Source: Lagopus muta
Lineage: Eukaryota > Chordata > Aves > Galliformes > Phasianidae
Assembly (NCBI RefSeq): GCF_023343835.1
Contig: NC_064437.1
Location: forward strand, 7,529,001-7,593,000
Direction of reading: 5' to 3'
Length of the DNA stretch: 64,000 bases
Positions 1 to 12,500 of the stretch are shown piece after piece. Position 1 is the first letter of the stretch, and each line of letters starts with the position of its first letter. The position numbers and the translations under genes were made by a program. The notes below the pieces were generated by a model. The model was not told where the DNA came from, searched no databases, and was given only the letters and a program-made list of their open reading frames with translations.

Positions 1-432
1 AATAGGAAGCACTACACCACTGAATTTGTGCTGCTGCTGCTCCCATCATGGGATCATTTGTTTGATTCACAAGAGGAGGTGTTATCTGGGCAATTCATCT
101 ATAGGAGAGGGTTGTAAAGCAATTGTTTTCCACATATGTTAGTGTTTAAGTGTGGGTTATATGCATAACCTAAAATGCATATTCCTTTTTAAAGACTTTT
201 TTCTAAGACTTTTCCTGAAAAGCTGCTATCTGCCCAATCTATCAATGATCGGATGCAATCATAATTATTTTCTTCATTAAAAATGTTAATTGCATTTGTG
301 TAATTAACAAAGCTATTAGTTTGGTGTTTGTGGGAAGGATATATCCCATGTTAATGGGATATTCACCCTTCCAATGGAACTCCCTTCTGATGAAGGCATT
401 GCATGCTCGTACTTCACAAAAATTGTCACACA

Positions 433-448
433 CCCCCCCCCCCCCCCC
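433..448. repeat. C homopolymer (16 C)
   Basis: A run of 16 C preceded by CACACA in AT-rich DNA. Its exact length may be affected by sequencing error. Confidence 0.9.
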
Positions 449-1459
449 AGCTATCAAAAGTGGCTTCTCTTTTTCCCTGAAACTTGCTGACATTTTTCAT
501 TATAAAATGATGGTTTTTTTTTTTTAAATACTTGCAAAAAAAAAAAATTATCAAGTGTTTTTTATTGAAAACCAGTGGCTGATTTTAGGGTTTGGTGATT
601 TATTTTCGTTTAAACATCAAACGCACATTTCAGCTTTGAAGATGTTTCAGCACTGGCACTGCTTCTCTTACGCCTGAGATTTTTACAGGAGATCTGGACA
701 GAAATGAACATTTTCTCATGTGTTCTCATAAAAAGCAAATGCCAAGTACATTTTCAAGCAGAGATGGAACAGAGATGCCTGACTTCTAGGTTGTCCAGTT
801 ACAGAGAGATTGGTGGGGCTGATGTTATTGATCTGAAAATAAAGCCTGCATTAATTGTTTGATATACACCTAGATTTGCCCATTTTTTGTGTTACTACTA
901 TGGCAACAGTGTTTCCCCACTGTAATTCTCAGTATCACAGCACAGACCTGCTCAGTCATGCTTTGAAAACAAATTCAAGGGGGGAAAAAAAAAGTCAATT
1001 AAAAAAACTTCATCTAAACTCAGACAAATCAGAACGAATGGCACCAGGAGTGAACACGTGAAAGAGAACGACGTTATGTTAATGTAAAATAGCTTTGTGA
1101 TTCAGTATTTTTTGTGTTGCATTAGGAAATTGCATTGTGTTGCCTGGAGTCCCATGATGCTGGGATCCTATCTTATGATGATGTTCCCAGATGTCCTTCC
1201 TATCTCTCCTCCCACGTTTCAACTGCAACAGCCAAATGCTTCCCCAAAGCACGTAGCATGTATAGAATAGTCTATCTATCCCTGCTCCTGACTTGCAGAG
1301 TGAACCTGCAAGTAACCTTGAGTGAAAAGTCACCCACTGCTTACATCTTAGCTTTTCAAGGGCTTAATAATGCCTACAGCAAAGGTAACTTCTGGGGCAG
1401 TTGCCAGCAGTTTAAAGGCACTTTGAGATCCTTTGATGGAAGGGATAATAACTGAACGT

Positions 1460-1484
1460 GCATTTGAAATAAATTTTCAAATGC
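1460..1484. repeat. Perfect 10-bp inverted repeat, 5-nt loop
   Basis: GCATTTGAAA (1460-1469), loop TAAAT, TTTCAAATGC (1475-1484). Confidence 0.85.
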
Positions 1485-2549
1485 CTTTTTGCTAGCTCCT
1501 TTTTTCTGCTTTGCTATTATCTAGTCTGTAAATAGGGCTGTTCTTTGGCTGTGTTTAATAAAAAGAAAGAATAAAGATCTCTTTGGTTAAAAACGTCTCA
1601 GTGGTACCACAGTACACCACAGTATCTTTCTTTAATTAACAATACTATTTTAAAATAATGAGGGATTTTGACCCAATACTTAGACTAAAACATTCCTGTG
1701 ATAACATGTAATTTTTATTATTACTGCTGTAGAAAGAAAGAAAAATAGTGCTATTCTGGCTCAGTAGATAGAAGAACAGATTGCTCCCTTTGTATTAGGA
1801 GAGGGGCCTTAAACTTTTCCCTGTCTGAGGACTCAGAACCATTTTCCAGTGAGGATGAAAAACATTTGGAAAAATCCATGTAGAATTCTGTGTTACTCAG
1901 AATAATTTGATTTTATCTAATCCCTAGAGGTCTGCTTCACAGGCTGAAAGCTACTGACCCACACGGTCTTTTCCTACATCCTTCTATGCGCAAGCCCCCC
2001 AAAGTTCAAGCATGATCCATGCTAAGGAGTGTGATGCTGGGATGTCAATTTCTAGTGCTGACAGTGGACTGAGCTCAGCATTGATAGGTGAAAACTGTGG
2101 GGAGGGGGAGCATCAGGGCAACCCACACTGTGAAGGCTGTGAAGAGAATTCAACCTTCAGCACTGGGTATTATTGCTACATTGCTTCTGTTTGGGTGGTT
2201 TTTGAGCTTCAGCTTTCAGAAAAGAGCACCACAGGGAAGGTAGCTGTCAGTAGCTGAAGATGTTGGGCTTTTCATGTTTGTTTTTCTCTCTTCAAGTTAG
2301 CAAATCTGAGTTCTTTCTGGAAAATCCTGTCATCTACAGACAGCAAGACAAAAACAGATCTCTCTTTCTCACTCACATCAAGGAAGCGTGACAGGCATGG
2401 TCCAACGCTCTGGCACTGGAGCAGATACTGAAGCCTAATTAATTAACAAGATTGGGACTTGCCAGAAAAATCCACTCTAATTAAAAATGGTCAATACAAA
2501 CTTGCAAAGCAGCAATGATGATTACAATTGCAAATACAGCTGGACAGGC

Positions 2550-2631
2550 GAAAAAGAAAAAGAAAAAGAAAAAGAAAAAGAAAAAGAAAAAGAAAAAGAA
2601 AAAGAAAAAGAAAAAGAAAAAGAAAAAAAAG
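2550..2631. repeat. (GAAAAA)n hexanucleotide repeat
   Basis: About 13 units of GAAAAA end in an A8 run. The purine-only strand is the plus strand. It resembles an expanded poly(A) tail of a retroelement, but no element body is recognisable beside it. Confidence 0.95.
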
Positions 2632-5600
2632 CAGGTTACCTTCATATCCCCTGAATGCAACTGTTAACATTCTTGACTCACTGTGGTCACATCGAAGGGC
2701 TGAGATCCTGTTGTCCCACATACTTTCCCAAGAGATGATACAGATATTTCCCCATGCTTTCTAGTGAAGTCTTATTTGGCCGGACAGGAGTTCCTTGATC
2801 CCAGAGAAACAATTTACCAGTCCAGGTTGTGCCCAGTCTAAGTTGCTTTGCCTGCCAGGAAGTTACATTGGGGAAAACTGAGGACCAAACTCCCTCTTCT
2901 CTTGTGGCTTGTGTTGGCAATCTTTGGGTGCTTTCTCTCCCACATCATTTTACCCCCCTGATAGCCTAAATCACAGTTTAGTGTCCTACATTAACCATCT
3001 TGACATTGAAAATTTCCAAAATCATACACATCATATTCTGTAGTCAGTCTTCACTCATCTCCTTTCACAAGTCAAGACTGGCCACTAAGCAGTTGAAGAA
3101 AAGCTATCTCCAGATGAATTAAGTGCCAAGCTTTACAGGCTCCTGTTTTGAGAACTCTGAGGTTGGAGAATTCAGATTTCATCTATAGACTCAGCCACAT
3201 CAGTTTCTGTTTTCCCTATTCCCTGTAGCCCTTAACACAAAGCCCACAGCACATCTCAGACCTAATAGGCATCCAGCTGTTCCAGCAACACCATGAGTCC
3301 CTTTCCTCCTTTGTCCTCCTGTTGCTCTTCACAATGCATTGGGTCAAGACTTGAAAGAATGTAAGTGCTTCAGTGTCAACCGTAGTCCAGAAATTAATGT
3401 TTTGGGATTATCATGCAGAGCTGATGGTGTGAAGTCAGTGATAAAACTACCACTGGCTTCCACAGAAGCTAAGTCAGGCCAAAGCAGAGAGCAAGTGCAC
3501 TTGGAAATGTCACCTGCAAAGTTTTCTGGCTGTCTGCAGCACATGGCAGCACTTCAGCCTTGTCTGGTTGCCGTGTGTGAGGTTGGGCTTGGAAGTGGTT
3601 TCACACTGACTTGTTTTTTCCATATAGCTGCCCACAGAGCAGAGTATTATTACAGAATTAACAAACACTTTTGCAGATGTAAAGAAAAACAACCAAGCAA
3701 ATAGGAAAAAGAAAAAAAAAAGTACAACCAAACCATGAAGAGAAACAAAATATTTTGCAGATGAATCACGGTGAGGTTGAAACAATAAAAACTTCCCTAT
3801 CAGCCAAATTATGGGAAACATTCAGTTTAATTGAGGTCACCTCTTTTAGATACTGCAAGCAGATGGGGTAGTCTGGTTATTGTTAGGGATGAGAGGAGGG
3901 TGAGGAGGGGCTGGGAGTCTCCAAGTGCCTCCAGAAAGCAGCCAGGATGTAGGATCTCTCCAGCTGCCTGTTGCCCTCTGCATGCTCTGCTGGCTGGACA
4001 GCACAGCACATAGGCAGCTTTCCCTGCTTTGGGTTCCTTTCAAGATCAAAAACTAAACTCACCTGAGGTAAATGGACTCACAAATCACTTAATCTTGTGT
4101 GGCATGATGGACAGATGTTTTCCAGTTACACTGAACTGCACAAATGGGACGTTTTCCTCCGTTCAGGCTCCCAGGTTAACACCCGGCACATGGAGCTGCC
4201 TTCTTGCCTTTCTCAGAGGGAGGCCAAAGGCACAGAGCAGGCACCTTGGGTTTGTCTGCAAGTCAGGGGTTGCAGAACCCAACCATAAGATCCTATCAGC
4301 AGTAACAGCACCAAGTCACCCCTGAAAATATTTCTTGTGTTACCTCATTTGCACCATAAGAGAAGAAAGCAGGGACAAGTCCATGAACCACAATATCCAC
4401 TCCTTTCCCATTCCCTTTTCCCATTTCCACATTCCAGTGTGATCTGAATCACACTCACATCAAAGGCCAGATGAGCACAGCTATGTTAAAAGCAGCTGAG
4501 AAACCTATACTGCGACATAAGGATGCTTGCAGCTGCTTTCTGCCCATCTACCACCTGGAAACTGTTCCACAGCCTGTGGAGCACTGCGGTTAGCACTGTG
4601 CCAGGAAATCCTGTTGATTTTAATTCCTCTCCCAACATTGATTACAGATAGAACCTATATAAACAAACTCCTTACATTCGGTGATGTGCTTGAGTCACAG
4701 GAATTGTTCTCCTTTATATTTCGTCTCACACCAAAACTGTAAGGGGGACGCCAGGAGCTTCCTTGCCCACAGAACTCAAGATGAATCCTTAGAGATGGTC
4801 ACAATTTGAGAATGTTCAGTTTCTTCTAGGGTAGGAGTTTTCAATTTGCTTTCTCTACAGATTTATGGTCAGGGTTACAAACTGGCAGAACCGCGTTATG
4901 AAGTTTCTGATTGTGGAGCAGGGAACTGAGCATGCTTCTAACACTTTTATCAAAACTTTGAACAGGCCTTTTATGTTGCCCAGCTTCATAGGCTCAGCCT
5001 AAGCTGTTCTGTTGGACAATCAGAAGTGCATGAAATATTGCTCAGTGCTGCACAATAGCTGGCACCAGACCAACTGAAACAAGGATTTGCAGAGATTTTG
5101 ATATTCCTTTACCGATTTTCACATGTAGAAATCCTTGCATTGCTGCACAAACAGGATTTGCACATGCAAACCAGATCTACCAGTACCTGTTAACAAGTGA
5201 TTTGAAAGAAGGATCCCTACACATTGTAGAAGTAAGGAGGCCCTTGCCAAGATGATGAAGAATCTGGAAATTTTATCCTAGAAGATTGTGAAACTGCTAG
5301 CACAAATGTCCCCCACCAATACAGAAAATGGCACTTCAGCCTTTTACTTGTTTGGATTTCTTCAACAAGCAGACCACTCAGTTCTCTTGGTGTCATCTGG
5401 GCGTAACACATTATATACTCAATGAAGCTGTCTGGGGTGAGGAAGACTTTGGGAGCAAAACTGCTGGCTAATGAGAGAGACAACTGAAAAAGCTGACCTC
5501 TGTGGAGAGCTTTGTAGAACATCAAGCTGGTGTTATTGGCTTCAACAGTCTTTCCCACCCCCCCCCCAGAAATGCCAACCTTAATGAAATCATCTCTATT

Positions 5601-8311
5601 AGCAGAGTAATTCCAGAAATAAAAGAAGGAGAGAAAACAAACAAACAAACAAAAACACATAATTGAAATTTTGGGGGGATTTTTTTCCCTTAAACAAACT
5701 TTCCAGATAGAAAGAGAATATTTTTTTTAACTATCTGATACATCAAAAAATTCCACCTCAGTTCTGAATTTGACACTGGAATTCAAACAGGCGTTATGGA
5801 TTTAAGTAACGTAATTAATATGTTTTACATTTGTAGCAGAATTGACAAAGGCTGTTGCTTAATGGTATGTGGAGAATGAATCACCAAATACCTTCAGCCT
5901 ACACCCTGCACATAGGAAGCACTTGAATTAACTAAAAAGAAGACATAATTTGCATCACTAATTTACAAACTCCCAACAAAATGCAGGTTTTGGCTGGATA
6001 TTGTCCATTTTTTGGAGATGCTCAGGATGCATCTCTATCAGTAGTACTCTGTTTAAGCAGTGCTATATTCCATTACTAAGCCAAGTTTAAAATCTTGCTA
6101 TGACAATCTGTAATTTCTTGTAGTGTACCGTAACTGATTTGCCAGAGAGGGAGAGAAACATGATTCTTAAGATTACAAGATTCATTAAAATGGAAACCAA
6201 AATATCGTTTCAAAAAGATCATAAATTGTAAAACATGGCATTCAAAAATATTGTCCGTGTTTATTCGATTTTCTCCTCCCATGAGAGAATTTAAAAGGGA
6301 ATCTGATAAAAACCCCAAATATTACTGCTGTTTTGTGCATTAAAGTTTTCCTTGTAGATCAGGGAGAACTATTTCAGAGTCATTATTTGGTCTCTTGAGT
6401 GGCTGAAGCAAAGTAATTATTTTGATTCCTGTATTTATGATTGTAAGCATTCAAGCAGATAGTGAATATTTTCAAGAACAGAATCAGAAGTTGTATTAAT
6501 GCATTCTTTCTTTCAAGTTAACCATGTGCTTAAGTGCTATGTTAGACTGAGAACTGACACCTGTTTAAATCAAAGCATAATTCCATTGAACTCAGTAGTG
6601 CTGCATCTGTACGTAAGCAGTATATGTGAGAAGAAAATGAGACCCATATGGTTTTGAAAAAATCATAGCAAAATGTTGAACAAGTGTTGTGGATTAAAAG
6701 GAGGCCTAAACATTGTTATTTTAGTTGACCATGCTACTCTTATCTGGTATAACCTGGATGTCAATGATATGCTTAAGATTACATAGCCTTATCAATTTAA
6801 ACCAAAGACTTCAACCCTAAAAGTAAATTTTAAATGTATTAGGCACTCCAGAAATCAGATCTTGAGAATTACACTCCTTTAATCAGGGAAGAGAAGTGAC
6901 ATCATACACTTACTATGGCACAGCTCGAATTTCCAGTGTTGCACTGCTAGGAGCAATCCAGCTGAGCGAACAAATAAAATCTTCAGGACCGAAGAAGACA
7001 TCTGAGAAAATCATGAGGATCCTGCCTACAGAGAAGATGATGGCACTGATTAAATTTTCTTTCTAGTAGAAATATAGAGAAAGAGATATGTACAAATGCA
7101 CACGTAAATAGCATGACTACACTGTGATCAAGCAAGCAAAGAACAGAGTTAATGTACCTCGCACTGAGCTACATAGTTCACATCTAGATTCTTGACAGAC
7201 ACTGTGCAGTTAGACTAGAACACTCTGTTTCTGTGGCTCCCCAAATGTGCATGTCTACTTTGTCATTTGATAGAATTTGGAGATAAATGCCATTTCTCAT
7301 ATTGCCTGTGTTGCACTGTATCTCTTCAAACCACTTGTACAGACATACTGAATGGATCCATCCATCATTGCTGCAGGATGTGAAACGAAAGTTCATGTTT
7401 TTGTCCTGACAAATGTATGCTTTGAGTTTGACCCAGTCATTCAAGGACATAAGTGATTACTAAAGATGAAAAGAATTGGCTTAGATCCCCGGCTGATATG
7501 GTTTGGTCTGTGGTCTGATCCATTATAGCCATTCTCACAGGGCTCTCTGTGGCAAACAATCCCAGAGCTGCTGGCCTGCAACCTGCTATTTTCTAGCAAT
7601 AATTTCTCAGTTGTACACATACCCAAAAATATTCTGATCATTACTAGTTACTTAAGTAGGACAAATGCCAGCGTTAAATAGGAATGCTGTGGTTGCAAGC
7701 ATACAAAAGCAGTCGACAAAGCAGTACTGATATTGGTGAGGAAACTCTGCTACCTTGGCAATGTGTTGCCTTGGAAAAGCACGCCTGCCGAGCACAAACC
7801 AGGGAGCCCTGGGGAGATGAATGTGGTGTGTCTGGAACGAAGGCGACATCCGACTTCACACAAAAGCAAATGTCTACAACACAGTTGTCATCACTCTTTT
7901 GTACGCCTGAAAAGATAGGACGATTCATAGCTGCCATGGCAAGCGTTCTAGTCAATTCTTCACGCATTGCCTCCAAGTCTTCACTGGCACAGAAGGGCAT
8001 GATGAGATCTCTACAGATGAGATCTCGGAGTATTGCCAAATCCTCCAGAGCCCTTCAGGAAGTCTGGGGCACGTGTCAGTTACTAGCAAGTTCAAAGCCA
8101 CTTCTGATGGCCCGCACTGACAGGACACAGAGATAAAAGACTCCAAAGAAATGCTGTCAGCTCCTGCTTATGGCCGACCATCAGCCATAGGGTACAAAGC
8201 TGACAGCCTTGGCTGGGACAAAAGGCATCTTGTGCTGTTCTAAGCTAAGCTGTCCCAGTGCAGAGTGAACAGTGACATATGAAAGCAGAAATAGAAAAGT
8301 CTGGAAAGGTA

Positions 8312-8353
8312 CATATATTACAGATACATATATATATATATATGTAATATATG
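8312..8353. repeat. (TA)n within a perfect 10-bp inverted repeat
   Basis: A TA run (about 8327-8342) is flanked by CATATATTAC (8312-8321) and its exact reverse complement GTAATATATG (8344-8353), making a potential cruciform. Confidence 0.8.
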
Positions 8354-9407
8354 CTACTCTGGGGGACTTGTTTCTTGCTCACTAGGCATCTCAGTACTTA
8401 AAAGATGTTGTACAGAAGGAGATTCTTCCTTGCTAGTGTCCTACAGCCTCTCAAGCTCTTGCAGTCCAGACAGTAACTGAGTGCACACCACTGTGGTGGG
8501 AACCAGTTTACAGAAGCAGATGGAACAGATCCACTGACTTTTCCTGACAACTCACTATTCTTACCATGCAATTTATAAGATGACACATAATTCTGGCACT
8601 CTTATTTCAAAAAAATGCCATCCCTCGAATGCATCATACCACCCTGATGCTTTTCTGCAAAACAGTCTTTGTTGCCCATATTTCTGTAATGCTGTGGCAT
8701 ACTCTCAAGCACATCACGCTTCTGTGAGATATGTGCTTTTGAACATTTTGATCATTGCATTTGATCATTTTGCTCCTTGAATAGGTTATTGCACTACCAT
8801 GGTTTGTATAGTAAGAACTATACAGAGGGTACTTCTTCAGTGAGTACAAACTACTCTAGCTGTGGTGAGATCTTACTGCTTTAAATTGGGCCCTAACTGT
8901 GCTGTCTCCTCAACAATCAGAAATCGAATCCTATCAGTTTTAGCAAGACCAAAAATTTGTCTGGAATTGGTCAGCTCCTACAGAGCCTTTCTGATGTGGG
9001 AATGTGAGGACAAGGGACAAAGCAGGCATATGTGGTCCTTTGCAAGTTGATTTAACACTCACTGAAGAGTCCGAATGTGTCTTGTATTGGGCAGGGATAC
9101 ATTCAGTCTGTGCGAGGCGAGCAGCTATTTTCCCATGGGTAGCTGGTTTTGTTTCTACAGCACTGCTGACCAAGGGAAACGGCCTGGATTTTCACTGCCT
9201 GAAACACTGGCCCAGTGCAGATAGCAAGAGCCCAAATAGAGTTACAGATATCTTCTGAACTTGGAAGTAAAGAAGACTCATGCAGAGAGGAGAGCCCCAG
9301 ACTCTGGTCTCACTCGCTCTAATGCAAATGCACAGTAACTCGGCTGGACTCAGCACGGGCTATTAGTCATGTAAAACAACAAAGTTAGTTCCTTTAATCT
9401 CTATTAT

Positions 9408-9530
9408 TTTTTTCTTACTCTTCTCTGAACTGTCTCCAATTTGTCAATATTAGGAATTCAGTGTTTGGCCTCACATGCCAGGTACAGCCACAACAGAGGA
9501 GCTATTACTTCCTTGCTCTGTAAGATGATG
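9408..9530 (-). mobile_element. Ancient CR1-like LINE fragment
   Basis: TCTTCTCTGAACTGTCTCCA and AATTTGTCAATATTAGGAAT, followed by a CTCACATGCCAGGTACAGCC-like part, match the order of a widespread sauropsid CR1-type repeat read in antisense ('...TCTCCAATTTxTCAATAT... CTCACCAGTGC...'). The copy is heavily diverged and no reading frame survives. The match is from memory and not aligned. Confidence 0.45.
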
Positions 9531-12500
9531 CTTTTCGCATATGCAGACTCAAAACTTCAGTTGTAGAGGGGTTTTGTAACCCATTGAATCATTTTATGTG
9601 CTAGAATGATCTCTGCAGAAACACCCCTATGTTCCTATCACTCTTGCTGCATAAGCTTCCTTTTTCTTGTAAATAGATCGGTTTCAGATTTATTTTCTCC
9701 ACAACGTTCTGGCTTGCTTTCTCTCCCTCCTTTGTTACCTTTCTTTCTAGTATCCCACCTTCATCTTTATCAGCTTTTGTCCAATCTCCCAGTTAAGGAA
9801 TGTCAGCAGATCTCATGACCAATAACATGCAATGTTCCTGAAAATTTGTTTGGTTTCATTTAGGATCAGCTCTGTAGGCTAAGAAGTTCTACATTGTTCT
9901 CTTCAATGACTCACCAAACAAAAACAGACCTACAGCTTAAACCTCTTTGTCTAATGGTGCTCTCTCAGGCAGCATTTTCAGCTTAGCAACAATATTGCTC
10001 TCTAGGCCAGCTCTGCATTCATTAGCTCAGTAGGTTTCACTGCAAGTCACCATATTTACCTAAAAACCAAGTAGTCCTGTTTAAAAAAAGAAGTTTGCTA
10101 AGCAAGGCTGAAAAACTCATACTGCTTATTTTCATGATTAAAATAGAAGCAAAAGTCCAATGAGGTAAGATGCTCCACTTCAGGTACAGCAACAGGTAAC
10201 CAGAACAGGTTACTTGAAAATCAATTGCAACATCTACACACTTTTTTTCTGAAATTAAAGACATGTTGACCTACTCCACTGTTTCACTACATTTATGTTT
10301 ATTAAGCTATTCCCTAAATATCCTAGGATGCACAATTACTTCTTATCTCCAATGTTCGCATGTTCCCCTAACACAGTTATTGAGACTCAGTCTTTCTGAC
10401 CTAACTTTGCATATTTTTCTTGGAATAGGATTTATTTTTAAAGGCGATCACTGTTTCAGCCAAATTCTGCATCATTGACCACCTCCTCCTCTTTGTTTAT
10501 TTATATTCTAATAAACCACTAATTTCCCAATCAAGGAACAAGGACAACTTTGGCTAAAAGCCAAACTCAGACACAAAGACAACAGTAATAGAAAAACCTG
10601 CATGAAACCAGCTTTTAAAGAAGATAGCAGTAAGTATCAGTTAGAAGCTATGAACGCAGGTAACTGACCAAGGGAGCAAAAGAAATCAGGAAAATTACTG
10701 TTGGCAGAGGGAAAGTCAAAGACAAGTTCTTAAGCAAGAATGAAACAGCAGAAATTCTAACAATTACAACTGCCTGTTACCTAACTGACACTGTAAAATT
10801 ACTGATAAGACATGACTGAAAAAGAAGAAATATTCAGTAAGTAGTTTAGCTCTGGATTTGGAATAGTTAGAAAAGAGGACAGCAGTGTGGAGAGGGATGT
10901 TTCACCTTACACAGTGTGGTCTAAGGGGATGTGTGAGCTTCCAAACACTTAGCCAAATGTCATTGGATAATTAGCATGTCCTGAAAAGCTGAGAAATTCA
11001 AGAGAACTTGCACATGGTAAATACTGAGTGAGTTTCAGAAAGAATATACATTTTCACTCGCCAATTTTCATCCTACAAACCTGAAACAAGCAAAGCAAAA
11101 ATAATGGAAAAGTTGATAGATGATTCTACTGAAAGGCAAAGCAAAAATGGATGGCAGAAAATATAACTAATGCCAGTCAGGAAAGTTTTATAGAAAATAG
11201 AGTTCAACACGCAGACCTGGTATCAGCTGGACAGCTCTTTGTTAAATGTAATGCATAGAATCCAGGTGATTATATACCATATGCAATACAACATTCCACA
11301 TATAAACTGGCATTATAATGTATCAACAGAAATATATTTCAGGCAAAACTTAGTTATTTGAGATCCGCAGAAGACTCTAGATGGTGCACTGATGAAATGC
11401 AAAGGAACTAAATATATGGCTTATCCTTGACCAGATCAACAGAGAAGACAAGAGTAGGCAAAAGCTTTTCTCTCTTTGTATAGCCTTAGTTCAGTAAAAC
11501 CAGATCTAGAGTGAATCATTAAAATAGATGCTGACGTTTGGAAATACTTCAAGAGAAAAAGCAGAAGGGATAGAGAAAATACTTCTTAACAACAGACCTA
11601 GAGCCTAAATGGTTATCAAAAAGGACAGAGACAGGTTGATTAGATGAAATAAAAATATCTGCAGCCAGTGAAAACACCACAGTTGAAAGGACTCTTTCAG
11701 CCAGCAGAAAAGTATAGTTACAGTCTGTGCCTGAAAGGCAGAGCCAGAAACTGAGAATAAAAGACACATTTTGAGTGGGGAGGATGATTAATTTTAGGAC
11801 AAACTACAAGGGGAAGTGGTGAATTCTCATACGATTTGGGTCAGGACAAGGTGGGGTCCATCTGCCAGTGGCATACAAGAGTTTCGGTTAAATCATTTGC
11901 AAACCATTTGCGGCATTAAGGTCTCTGCTCTGCTGAAGAAAACTTGCGTTAATCCACACCATCTGACCCAATAACCCGTGGCAGGAAAATGTCTCTGGTC
12001 AGCTGCACATTACAGCCTCGCTCTTCCTTGCTCGACTCCCAGAATGGATTGCTCCCTCGTAAAGTGCCCATCCTGGCAACACAGGAGCTTAAGAGATGAA
12101 CAGAGCTTGCTTTGAATTGGAGGGAAATTCATATACATACCTTACCAGCAGGGAAACACATACTTTACAAGGCAAACCGCACCTAAGAATTTTTTTTCCT
12201 TCCCTCTCTTTCCCAATCAATCAGGCCCTGTAAGTTTGACTCTATATGTATTTCTCTTGCTTTCTGTCAAAGAACAAAATTTCAATTCTAGGTGAATACA
12301 CAATCTCTTCCATTCAGGACCGGTGCTGGCAAAGTACGGGATGATAGGAAGCTGCTGCTGGCAACACGGAGATGGGCTGTGGCCACAGAAATGCAATGAG
12401 ATTGCCACATGCTGACAGAACTTAGATGCTGTCAAGAGTTTGGGGATTTGGGTTTCTCTGCTCTGAGAGTCAGGGAGCACCAATCAGGTTTGTTGCAACT

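Larger units (their letters stand above)
1..9407. other. Intergenic, no gene recognised
   Basis: AT-rich non-coding DNA with the C16 run, the GAAAAA repeat and scattered short open frames. The longest minus-strand frame (5217-5660, 147 codons) and a cluster of overlapping frames at 7184-8146 have no recognised domain and no convincing splice structure. A 10-bp C run lies at about 5558-5567. Confidence 0.6.

Noticed and set aside
2491-2764. Open frames encoding (LF)n on the minus strand and (KR)n on the plus strand
   Set aside because: Direct translation of the GAAAAA hexamer repeat; no gene structure.
5217-5660. 147-codon minus-strand frame
   Set aside because: No recognised domain; begins in an A/C-rich low-complexity stretch and is close to chance length.
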